A DNA stretch of 51,068 nt from Pseudomonadota bacterium (GTDB lineage Bacteria > Pseudomonadota > Gammaproteobacteria > Pseudomonadales > Azotimanducaceae): positions 1-51,068 of the forward strand of contig JACZXA010000004.1 in assembly GCA_022571865.1 (NCBI GenBank), in the 5' to 3' direction. Below the pieces are notes generated by a model. That model worked only from the letters and a program-made list of their open reading frames with translations, was not told where the DNA came from and did not search any database. Of the stretch, positions 43,936 to 51,068 are shown in pieces (position 1 is the stretch's first letter; every line of letters starts with the position of its first letter). Both the position numbers and the translations under genes were made by a program.

Positions 43936-45030
43936 TCAAAGAAACCCGAGCCGAATATACGAGTCCCCGGTGGCTTTGATCGTCTCGTCTATCGAGTAGG
44001 TCGTTAGACCAAGTTCCTGCCGGGCAAGGGAACAATAGGCGCGGGGCGAATCGTAGGTTTCTTCCGCGGGTTTGCCATTGTCCATGTGTTCACCGCCAAT
44101 TTCCTGAATTTCCGGAAACAACGTTTGCAACTTATTCTGTAACTCCCAGGTGAATAGTTCACCCGACGGATCGCTGGCTGAGAGGATGTAGCGCGAACCG
44201 TTCCGGGCTTTGCCGCTTTCCGCGCAAAGCCGGTGGGCTTTGGCGACGTCCCGCACGTCGACGTTGTTCCATAACATCCTACCGCCTTTGGATTTCTTGT
44301 AACCCTTTCCCTGCAGCATGAAGCGGATGCAGTTTTGCCAACTCCAACCTTGGTCGTGATTGGCGCACATCAACGGACCGATCACGTGCAACGGCAGGAT
44401 GGCCATCGCCTGAAAGCGTCCATCTTGTTCGGCCATCTTGTAGATCATACGCTCGGCGTTTGCTTTGGCCATTGCGTACGCAATATCCCGGTTTTTTGGA
44501 ATGTTTTCTTCCGTCCAGGCACCTCGATAACCCTCGATGTTGTCGCCGCACCAGTCTTTTTCCGTGAACACGTAACCTGCCGGACGTGGATGCCCCACTG
44601 CGGCAAATGAACTCGTGAACACAAAACGTTTCACTGTTCCGGATCTGATGACGGAAGTAATGACGTGTCGTACCTCGGTAAAGCAGCCATCGTAGACTTG
44701 TTGTGGGGTTTCCTTGTTGTACCCAACACTAGCTCCGGCATGAATGACGGCGCAGCATCCGTTGAATGTTTCGTCATAACTACCGGGCTTGAACAAGTCA
44801 CCGACGAACAATTCCACATGCCCCGGAAGATCGGTGTTGTCATTCATCGCGAGGAGGTGATCTACCTTGTCTGGATTTCTCGCATCGCGGACGCATGCAC
44901 GCACATTGTAGCCTTGTCCCATGAGGTCGTGAACGATCCAGGATCCGATATACCCACTCGCACCGGTCACCGCAACGGGACCATCGCTGCGGGATATGGC
45001 TGTGGACGATGTGTTGCTTGTCTCCGTCAC
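43936..45030 (-). CDS. NAD(P)-dependent extended short-chain reductase (dihydroflavonol reductase-like)
   Basis: This 364-residue protein has the Rossmann motif VTGASGYIGSW (TGASGYIG at 22-29), the central FVFTSSFAAVG and the catalytic YAMAKANAERM (Tyr and Lys). It matches dihydroflavonol-4-reductase/epimerase-like extended SDRs that reduce ketones or aldehydes with NADPH. The C-terminal half carries VDVRDVAKAHRLCAES. The substrate is unknown. It lies 70 bp after the serine hydrolase on the same strand, with a hairpin between them. Confidence 0.87.
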   Translation of the reverse strand: MTETSNTSSTAISRSDGPVAVTGASGYIGSWIVHDLMGQGYNVRACVRDARNPDKVDHLLAMNDNTDLPGHVELFVGDLFKPGSYDETFNGCCAVIHAGASVGYNKETPQQVYDGCFTEVRHVITSVIRSGTVKRFVFTSSFAAVGHPRPAGYVFTEKDWCGDNIEGYRGAWTEENIPKNRDIAYAMAKANAERMIYKMAEQDGRFQAMAILPLHVIGPLMCANHDQGWSWQNCIRFMLQGKGYKKSKGGRMLWNNVDVRDVAKAHRLCAESGKARNGSRYILSASDPSGELFTWELQNKLQTLFPEIQEIGGEHMDNGKPAEETYDSPRAYCSLARQELGLTTYSIDETIKATGDSYIRLGFL

Positions 45031-45064
45031 TTCTTTCCCTTTTCCTTGGTATTAAACTTGCGAA

Positions 45065-45084
45065 TTCCGGGTATTGACCCGGAA
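45065..45084 (-). repeat. Inverted repeat between serine hydrolase and SDR genes
   Basis: TTCCGGGT (45065-45072) and ACCCGGAA (45077-45084) form an 8-bp perfect stem with loop ATTG. It lies 17 bp after the serine hydrolase stop. No T-run follows on the minus strand, so it is a weak terminator or processing hairpin. Confidence 0.5.
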
Positions 45085-45100
45085 CCCCTATGTTCGGTGC

Positions 45101-46426
45101 TCAGTCTTCGCCGTACAACGCGTTGAGGATTTTGCGTATCGGTGCCAGCACAGACATCTCACTGGATTCATCGTCTTTCATGTAGCCTACGTAGACCACG
45201 ACCAGATCGCGATCCGGATTGAACAACAATCCTTGACCCGCCCATCCGCCTTTGAAGACGTCGTTGTTTTCGAATACCCGATCCCACTGATAGACGTTGT
45301 GCTTGATGGTCGGGTTTGGCCCGGAGCCATATCTGGCGTTGTGCAGCAACTCGGGTCGGCCACCGTTCAGGATGATGTCCAGATAACGATCGGAGATGAT
45401 CTTCTCATCGGAGACAACGCCATAGCTTGGCGTGAACAGCAAGCCGAAGCGCGCCATATCCCGGGGCTTTGCCAGAAAGCCGCCAGTACTCAGCGCAATG
45501 CCGTAACGCGCCGCGTAAAACGAGGCGTCCCCCTCGGCGCCCAACCGGTTCCAGATCTCCTTGGTTACCGCATCCTGGAAAGGCATCCCCATGATTCGCT
45601 CCACAATCCAGGAGACGACAAAGGTGTTTGCACCACTGTAGTCGAAGCCGAACCCTTGTTTTGCCCAGCGCCCCGGACGCATGTCGATCAAAGCCTCATA
45701 GGGAGTATCGGCCGTGTTTTCCGATCGCACCGCATCGTTCAGAGACGCTTCAAACTCGTAATAACAGGTGCCCCGCGCATAGTTGCCATCGGGACAATCA
45801 ATACCTGACGCCATGTCCAACACGTTACGCACCGTGACCCCGGCAAAGTCCGAGTTCTCGAGTTCAGGGAGGTAAAAATCCACGGGCTTACTGACATCCA
45901 CCAGATCACGTTCCTCGAGAATTGCAATCAAGGTGGAGGTGAAGACTTTGGAGACGGACCACCAGATCGGCTTTTCATACTCCTGCATGCGGGCATAGTG
46001 TTCGAATACGATATTGCCTTTATGGAGGATCACCACACCCATGCTGGTGGAATGGTCGCTATCGAGAAAATCCACAAAACGCATGGCGCCGTCCGGCGTG
46101 TCGACGGGATAGTCGGCAATCTCCTGACGTAGCTCATAAGCCAGTTCCCGAACCGGCCCGTCTCGATATACGTTGACCGTGGGAAACAGCTGGTGCAGGT
46201 TCTTGTTATTCCAGGCCATGTCCGTACCGGTAGGTACCCACCAGACTTCTTCGGAGGGGTCTGGCAGTACCCGGTGTTGCTGAATCGTCTCCTTCACGGT
46301 GGATGCCGGTTCGAAGGGCGCGCGATTGTTGTTTGCTGCGACGGAGCCAGTGACCAACGCGGCTGTCAGAACGACTGCGAGTTCTCTATACATGTTCAAT
46401 CGGGCCTTGTGCGTGCGTAGTTGCAT
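45101..46426 (-). CDS. Serine hydrolase (class C beta-lactamase/esterase-like)
   Basis: This 441-residue protein has a signal peptide (residues about 12-31, ending GSVAANN). The active-site motif SVSK (Ser157, Lys160) and YSG (FDYSGANTF) match the beta-lactamase/D-alanyl-D-alanine carboxypeptidase/esterase fold. Such proteins hydrolyse esters or amides in the periplasm; most are not beta-lactamases. A start at Met12 (46393) would also yield a signal peptide. It precedes an SDR gene by 70 bp. Confidence 0.87.
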   Translation of the reverse strand: MQLRTHKARLNMYRELAVVLTAALVTGSVAANNNRAPFEPASTVKETIQQHRVLPDPSEEVWWVPTGTDMAWNNKNLHQLFPTVNVYRDGPVRELAYELRQEIADYPVDTPDGAMRFVDFLDSDHSTSMGVVILHKGNIVFEHYARMQEYEKPIWWSVSKVFTSTLIAILEERDLVDVSKPVDFYLPELENSDFAGVTVRNVLDMASGIDCPDGNYARGTCYYEFEASLNDAVRSENTADTPYEALIDMRPGRWAKQGFGFDYSGANTFVVSWIVERIMGMPFQDAVTKEIWNRLGAEGDASFYAARYGIALSTGGFLAKPRDMARFGLLFTPSYGVVSDEKIISDRYLDIILNGGRPELLHNARYGSGPNPTIKHNVYQWDRVFENNDVFKGGWAGQGLLFNPDRDLVVVYVGYMKDDESSEMSVLAPIRKILNALYGED

Positions 46427-46613
46427 GGTGTCGTGTGCCGACTATGCAGACAAGCAGAACTTATGGCTGGTTTTCGTTTCTGTCCCGTCCGCGGTCGATT
46501 GAAGGTCCATCCGGTGCGGCTCGTTCCCGAACGATCTTGAACACGCCGATTCCTGCCGGATGCTATCTCCGGCTGTGACTATGTCGGCTGCCGACTGGAA
46601 AAATTTTGGAGTT

Positions 46614-48113
46614 CTAAGATGCCCCTTTGCGGACGTCCTTGCGGACGTCCTTGAGCACGCCGATAGCGATCGCCAACACCAGAAATCCGATCGGCAGTCC
46701 TGTGACGATGGAAGCGGCCTGCAGAGCGCTCACCCCTCCGACATACAGGAGCAGCCCCGTGACCACACCAAGCAGCATGCCCCACGTCGTTTTCTGAACG
46801 GCCGAGATGTCCGCCCCGTCACGTTTCAGCAATGTACAGATGACCAATGTCGCAGAATCGATTGAAGTCACCAGCCAGGTAAATAGCAGGAAGGTAATCA
46901 CGAGTAGCAGTGGAAGTACCATCACGCCCAACCGACGCACGGTCGCCACCGTGCCTACCGCATAATCTGCGTTTACCTGATCGATGATGCTCGCTTGTCC
47001 GGTCAGTTCTCCGTGTAATGCGAGACCTCCGAAAACCGACATCCAGACAACCACGCTGAGGGTCGGTATCAGCATGACTCCGAGCACGAACTCGCGAACG
47101 GTTCGTCCCCGCGAGATGCGTGCGATGAACAGGCCGACAAACGGGGTCCAGGCCAGCCACCAACCCCAGTAAAAAACGGTCCACGCTCCCTGCCAGTCTT
47201 GTTCTGCAACGTTGTTGGCTGTCCAGAACCCCATGGGGATTACATTCGCTAGGTAATCACCAAGGGAAGTCGCGATAAAACCCAATAGGAAGGCGGTAGG
47301 CCCGATGATCACGATGACGACCATCAGCGCCGCACTCACCCACACGTTGATTTCGCTCAAGCGGCGAATACCGCGAGATAAACCGGAAATGACCGACACA
47401 ATACCGAGACCGACCACCGCCGCGACAATGACCAGCTGATTGGTGGTGCTGATCGCAATCCCGACCAGTTCACCTATCGCTGCGTTCATTCCCGCGACGG
47501 CAAGGCCGATTGAGGTGGCTACGCCGAATACGGTGCCAACGACACCGATGAGATCTACCATCGCGCCCGGCCAGGCATTGATGCGCTCGCCGAGAAGCGG
47601 GTAAAGGGCCGTGCGCAAGGCCAGTGGTTGTCCTCGACGGTAGGAGAAATACGCGATGCCCAGTCCGGTTATGACGTACAAGCCCCAACCGTGCAACCCC
47701 CAGTGGAAGATGGTGACCCGAACCGCCACTTGCGCCGCGTGTGCGGAAAGTGCTTCTGCGCCGATCATTTCCAGGTGCGGATTGCCTTGAAAGTGGGCAA
47801 TCGGCTCCGCGGTCGCCCAATAAAGGACACCGGAAGCGAGACCGGCGCTGAACAACATCGCGAACCAGGCGAGGTTGGTGAATTCGGGTCGGTCATCGTC
47901 GTTTCCCAGGCGGACGTTGAAGCGGGGGTCGACGCCTATCCACAGTGTGGCCAACAGGCATAGGCTCGTCACGCCGGTAAAAAACCAGTCGAAAGTAACG
48001 ACGACATAGTTTTTCGCCTCGATGAAAACGGCGCTGGCGACGTCCAGGTTGGTTGCCGTACCCACGACGAAAGCGACGACGATCAGCAGCGCAATCCACT
48101 CTCGATTCGTCAT
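46614..48113 (-). CDS. BCCT family transporter
   Basis: This 499-residue protein starts at ATG 48113, overlapping the GMC gene stop as ATGA. It has about 12 membrane segments with BCCT hallmarks: FHWGLHGWGLYVITGLGIAYFS and the WAVFYWGWWLAW-like FYWGWWLAWTPFVGLF. BCCT carriers take up choline, betaine, carnitine or related quaternary amines. Its C-terminus contains the 4-residue repeat KDVRKDVR, from a 12-bp tandem repeat at 46629-46652. Coupling to a GMC oxidoreductase suggests a choline-like substrate. Confidence 0.9.
   Translation of the reverse strand: MTNREWIALLIVVAFVVGTATNLDVASAVFIEAKNYVVVTFDWFFTGVTSLCLLATLWIGVDPRFNVRLGNDDDRPEFTNLAWFAMLFSAGLASGVLYWATAEPIAHFQGNPHLEMIGAEALSAHAAQVAVRVTIFHWGLHGWGLYVITGLGIAYFSYRRGQPLALRTALYPLLGERINAWPGAMVDLIGVVGTVFGVATSIGLAVAGMNAAIGELVGIAISTTNQLVIVAAVVGLGIVSVISGLSRGIRRLSEINVWVSAALMVVIVIIGPTAFLLGFIATSLGDYLANVIPMGFWTANNVAEQDWQGAWTVFYWGWWLAWTPFVGLFIARISRGRTVREFVLGVMLIPTLSVVVWMSVFGGLALHGELTGQASIIDQVNADYAVGTVATVRRLGVMVLPLLLVITFLLFTWLVTSIDSATLVICTLLKRDGADISAVQKTTWGMLLGVVTGLLLYVGGVSALQAASIVTGLPIGFLVLAIAIGVLKDVRKDVRKGAS
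46629..46652. repeat. 12-bp tandem duplication in the BCCT C-terminus
   Basis: GCGGACGTCCTT occurs twice in direct succession, at 46629-46640 and 46641-46652. It encodes KDVR-KDVR in frame, just before the stop codon. Replication slippage is the likely origin; the copy number may vary between strains. Confidence 0.75.
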
Positions 48114-49795
48114 TTTGCTTCCGGGGTGAACGACGAGCCTGGACGTTGACCTGGTAGCGACCGTGGACCCGGGTAATGCGGTTCCAGTTGTGCGGGCAAT
48201 TGCTGCCCTTTGATGGCATCGGCTATTTTTTCGGCAAGCATGATCGTAGGTGCGTTCAAATTTCCGTTGGTAATATGCGGAAATACCGATGCGTCTACGA
48301 CGCGTAGATTTTCGATTCCGTAAACGCGGCAGGAAGGATCGACCACCGCATCCGGACCGCAGCCCATTCGACACGTGCCGCAAGGGTGGTAGGCGCTCAC
48401 CGCATTATTGCGTACGAAAGCGTCTATCTTTGCATCGCTGTCGATGCTGCTGCCTGGCGACAGTTCCGCCTCGCGGAACTTATCGAAAGCGGGCTGCGAG
48501 AAAATTTCCCTCGCAAGCCGGATGGCGCTGCGAAAAACTTGCCAATCCTCCGGGTGGGACATGTAGTTGAAACGAATTACCGGGTGCTTCGACGGATCCG
48601 CCGAACGTAACCGTACTACCCCTCGACTCGGGCTCAGCATTGGGCCGACGTGCACCTGATAGCCGCCGACGCTCGCGGGGTTTGTGCCGTCATAGGCGAC
48701 CGCGGCTGGGAGAAAGTGAAACTGGATGTCAGGCCAGGGAACCTCCCGGGTACTGCGAACAAACCCATCGACTTCGAAGTGGTTGGTGCTGCCGAGCCCG
48801 GAACGTGTCAGCAGCCACTGTGCCCCGATAATGGCTTTACCGACAGGGTGCAGCCACTTGTTCAACGATACCGACTTTATGCTGCATGCCTGCTGCAGGT
48901 AGATCTCGAGATGGTCCATCAGGTTCTGCCCAACGCCCGCCAGCAGTTGAACGGGCGCTATCTGATGCGCCGAAAGTTCCGTTTCCGGTCCGATTCCGGA
49001 GAGCAGGAGCAGTTGCGGCGAACCGATGGCGCCAGTGGCGAGCAGGACTTCCCGGCGAGCCGTGAAGTCGACCCGGGAGCCTCGCGCGCGGCAGTGGACC
49101 CCGGTTGCCCGCTTGCCGGCGAAGGCGACACGTTCCACATATGCGTGCGGAATGACGGTTAGATTCGAACGCTGGAATGCGGGCGCGAGATAAGCGCGCG
49201 CAGTGCTGCATCGCACCCCGTTGACGATTGTCATCTCCAGATCGCCAAACCCTTCCTGTTGGTAGCCGTTGAGATCGTTGCTTTGAGCGTGTCCGGCTTC
49301 CTCGGTTGCTTCAAGAAACACGTCATACAGCGGATTGTCTCTGCGGCCGCGCGTTACCGTCAGCAGACCATCTTTGCCGCGATAGGGATCGTCATCGTCC
49401 GCGAACAGTGCCCGTTCCGCTTTTCTGAAATACGGTAGAACGTCCGCGTGACTCCATCCTTCGGCGCCGCTATCGCGCCAACGGTCGAAATCCCGCGGAT
49501 GACCACGCACGTAAACCATGCCGTTGATGGAAGAAGATCCACCCAGCACCTTACCCCGCGGGCAGGCAAGCGTTCGATTTGATAAACAGGATTCCGGTTC
49601 GCTCGAATAAAACCAGTTGAAGCGGCTATCGTTCATTGGAAGCGAGAAAGCGGCAGGCATGCGGATGAACGTATGCCGATCGCTGCCGCCGGCTTCGAGC
49701 AACAGCACGGAAGTGCGGTCGTCCTCGCTCAGGCGGTTAGCGAGCACACACCCGGCAGATCCCGCCCCAACGATGATGTAGTCATAGGTATTCAA
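48110..49795 (-). CDS. GMC family FAD oxidoreductase (choline dehydrogenase-like)
   Basis: This 561-residue protein has the FAD motif YDYIIVGAGSAGCVLANRL, the GMC signatures PRGKVLGGSSSINGMVYVRG and GAIGSPQLLLLSGIG, and the C-terminal HPCGTCRMG followed by NLRVVDASVFPHITNGN. It matches choline dehydrogenase/alcohol dehydrogenase-like GMC enzymes that oxidise an alcohol to an aldehyde. It overlaps the BCCT transporter start, so import and oxidation are translationally coupled. Choline is the likely but unproven substrate; no betaine aldehyde dehydrogenase is in the window. Confidence 0.92.
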   Translation of the reverse strand: MNTYDYIIVGAGSAGCVLANRLSEDDRTSVLLLEAGGSDRHTFIRMPAAFSLPMNDSRFNWFYSSEPESCLSNRTLACPRGKVLGGSSSINGMVYVRGHPRDFDRWRDSGAEGWSHADVLPYFRKAERALFADDDDPYRGKDGLLTVTRGRRDNPLYDVFLEATEEAGHAQSNDLNGYQQEGFGDLEMTIVNGVRCSTARAYLAPAFQRSNLTVIPHAYVERVAFAGKRATGVHCRARGSRVDFTARREVLLATGAIGSPQLLLLSGIGPETELSAHQIAPVQLLAGVGQNLMDHLEIYLQQACSIKSVSLNKWLHPVGKAIIGAQWLLTRSGLGSTNHFEVDGFVRSTREVPWPDIQFHFLPAAVAYDGTNPASVGGYQVHVGPMLSPSRGVVRLRSADPSKHPVIRFNYMSHPEDWQVFRSAIRLAREIFSQPAFDKFREAELSPGSSIDSDAKIDAFVRNNAVSAYHPCGTCRMGCGPDAVVDPSCRVYGIENLRVVDASVFPHITNGNLNAPTIMLAEKIADAIKGQQLPAQLEPHYPGPRSLPGQRPGSSFTPEAK

Positions 49796-50074
49796 ACCGC
49801 CAGATCCTATCAGTTCCAGTATCGCGCTGTGGTGACATTATTCGCCAAAACTCTGGCGCAAATGCATAACACCCGCAGGTTCGCAACGATCGGATTATTG
49901 TCAGATGTGGCTTGTGTTTGGCTGGGAACTCGTCCAGTATCCGCGCGCGATCTACGTTTTGGCCTGCCTTCAGCTACCCGTCCGGTACCCGGACGTTTGT
50001 TAAAAGACACCCACTACGACCAGGTTGTTCGTTGCCGCGCTCGATTTTGCGTAGCGTATATTTTGGAGGCCTAA

Positions 50075-50278
50075 ATGGCTATAGGAACTGTTAAGTGGTT
50101 TAACCCCGGCAAGGGATATGGATTCATCCAGCCTGAGTCCGGCGAGAGCGACGTATTTGTACACATAAGCGCAGTGGAACAAGCCGGCATGGGCACACTG
50201 ACCGAAGGTCAGCGTGTCAGCTACGATGTTGTTACCGAACGCGGCAAAAAGGCAGCTGGCAATCTCAGTGCAGCTTGA
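50075..50278 (+). CDS. Cold-shock protein, CspA family
   Basis: This 67-residue protein has the RNA-binding motifs KGYGFIQ (RNP1) and VFVHISAV (RNP2) and starts with the typical [14 protein letters not shown]. It binds single-stranded RNA and DNA as an RNA chaperone. GGAGG at 50065-50069 lies 5 nt before ATG 50075. A strong terminator follows, so it is a single-gene unit. A 279-bp gene-free stretch upstream (49796-50074) probably holds its leader; no definite promoter is assigned. Confidence 0.95.
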   Translation: MAIGTVKWFNPGKGYGFIQPESGESDVFVHISAVEQAGMGTLTEGQRVSYDVVTERGKKAAGNLSAA

Positions 50279-50323
50279 CAACGGGAATGTGACGCTAGCA
50301 TAACGTCACGTTTGCGAATTGAA

Positions 50324-50350
50324 GGGCGGTCTTTCGAGATCGCCCTTTTT
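50324..50350 (+). terminator. Rho-independent terminator after the cold-shock gene
   Basis: GGGCGGTCT (50324-50332) and AGATCGCCC (50337-50345) form a 9-bp stem with one G-U pair and a TTCG tetraloop. TTTTT follows. It ends the cold-shock transcript and faces the end of the next, opposite gene. Confidence 0.92.
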
Positions 50351-50376
50351 ATATCCGTCCATTTTTCGAGGGGTAG

Positions 50377-51068
50377 TTACGCCCCGGGGATCGGCAGCCT
50401 GACCCAGATTGGCATGTGGTCCGACACATCGTCCTTACAGGCTTTGTATAGTTGAGTTGCTTGACGGCTCGTCAAGTTCTCAACATTGCTATCGCCAAAA
50501 CGAACTTCCGCAAACAAGCTGGCAAAATCCACTACGCCGTAGTCGTACCCGTCGACACTTTTGCCTGCGTTTTGATTCTCCGGAACACGTGGCAGGTTTT
50601 TCTCACTCGGAGAAATGAAGAACGCAATGTGGTCGTAGGTCTGGGTCTTACGCGCGTTGGTGGTCATGAGTCCTTTTTGAGGGTGTGCCGAGAGGTATGG
50701 AAAATTGACCAGTGCGGCTTTAGCAGCGGAAAGCCGACCTTTGTTGAGCACACGAATGCGATTGTCGATGGTGGTTCGTTGCGTTTTGACATCATCGAAC
50801 TCCATATTCAGATCTGCCATGAGTATCATGTTGCGATGATACAAACGATCCCCTCGTTTGGCTCTGGACACCAACCACTCCAGCAGCGCGAAAAACTCGC
50901 CACGACGTTCGCTCGGGTCGTTGCCGTAAAGGGTGTGAGCGTTGATGGCGATAAACGGAATACCGGTGTGCCCGGACCGGCCACGAATGGTAAAGGCGCC
51001 GCAATGCGGGGTGCGAATAAAGGTCAGGAACTCAGGCAAGGCCTCCTTCGAGAGGCTGGGTGCACGCC
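50377..51068 (-). CDS. Endonuclease/exonuclease/phosphatase family protein, 5' end cut by the window
   Basis: The frame stays open to the window edge, so the N-terminus is missing (about 230 residues are present). Motifs INAHTLYGNDPSERRGEF, MADLNMEFDD and the C-terminal SDHMPIWVRL match the metal-dependent endonuclease/exonuclease/phosphatase fold, with the catalytic Asp-Asn and Asp-His pairs. Such proteins cleave nucleic acids or phosphate esters; the target is not clear. The TTG at 51039 is probably not the true start. Confidence 0.82.
   Translation of the reverse strand, partial: RAPSLSKEALPEFLTFIRTPHCGAFTIRGRSGHTGIPFIAINAHTLYGNDPSERRGEFFALLEWLVSRAKRGDRLYHRNMILMADLNMEFDDVKTQRTTIDNRIRVLNKGRLSAAKAALVNFPYLSAHPQKGLMTTNARKTQTYDHIAFFISPSEKNLPRVPENQNAGKSVDGYDYGVVDFASLFAEVRFGDSNVENLTSRQATQLYKACKDDVSDHMPIWVRLPIPGA

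Noticed and set aside
1-51068. tRNA, rRNA, CRISPR, prophage or intact IS
   Set aside because: I looked for repeats, cloverleaf-like segments and transposase motifs on both strands and saw none convincing.

Overview
The window looks like a chromosomal piece of an uncultured, probably marine or aquatic gammaproteobacterium. This is inferred from gene content only: TonB-dependent receptors, PQQ dehydrogenases, a UrcA-family protein, acyl-CoA dehydrogenases, many phytanoyl-CoA/2-oxoglutarate oxygenases, a BCCT/GMC pair and a CspA-type cold-shock protein. It is gene dense and moderately GC rich. I saw no rRNA, tRNA, CRISPR array, prophage or intact transposase.

Layout. 56-1792: a MITE-like element, then a minus-strand cytochrome cassette (cytochrome b, SHP/DUF1924 cytochrome, diheme cytochrome). 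2072-6207: a haem-PQQ dehydrogenase and a ceramidase-like lipoprotein, convergent with a TonB receptor (6230-8593). 8712-18398: an accessory modification cluster with three 2OG-Fe(II) oxygenases, a UrcA protein, a carbamoyltransferase with an extra C-terminal domain, a SAM methyltransferase and a large TonB receptor. 18807-22546: a Cys-containing exported protein, a methyltransferase, a PhyH oxygenase, and a GST-like gene whose frame crosses an in-frame UGA. 22665-26479: a haem-motif beta-propeller protein and a second PQQ dehydrogenase. 26511-32002: two acyl-CoA dehydrogenases separated by a second MITE, a methyltransferase and two divergent PhyH genes. 32052-36224: a lipoprotein, a PspB-like protein and a single-chain acyl-CoA carboxylase. 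36394-40269: a DUF6152 protein, two related exported proteins and an AmpG-like transporter. 40493-43875: a CRTAC1/ASPIC protein translationally coupled to a TPR protein. 43936-49795: an SDR reductase, a serine hydrolase, and a BCCT transporter coupled to a GMC oxidoreductase. 50075 to the end: a cold-shock protein and an edge-truncated endonuclease/exonuclease/phosphatase-family gene.

Together the genes suggest an aerobic heterotroph that takes up organic substrates through TonB receptors, oxidises alcohols in the periplasm with PQQ enzymes, and degrades acyl-CoA and hydroxylated or branched compounds in the cytoplasm.

The strongest unusual observation is the GST-like gene at 21489-22166. 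It has a Shine-Dalgarno and ATG, then UGA at codon 11 exactly where omega-like GSTs carry the catalytic Cys of the C-P-W-x-Q-R motif. A perfect 7-bp stem with a 12-nt loop follows, fitting the bacterial SECIS pattern. I interpret it as a selenocysteine GST. Second is the carbamoyltransferase/oxygenase/methyltransferase/TonB receptor cluster, in which the carbamoyltransferase carries a PqqD-like winged-helix tail.
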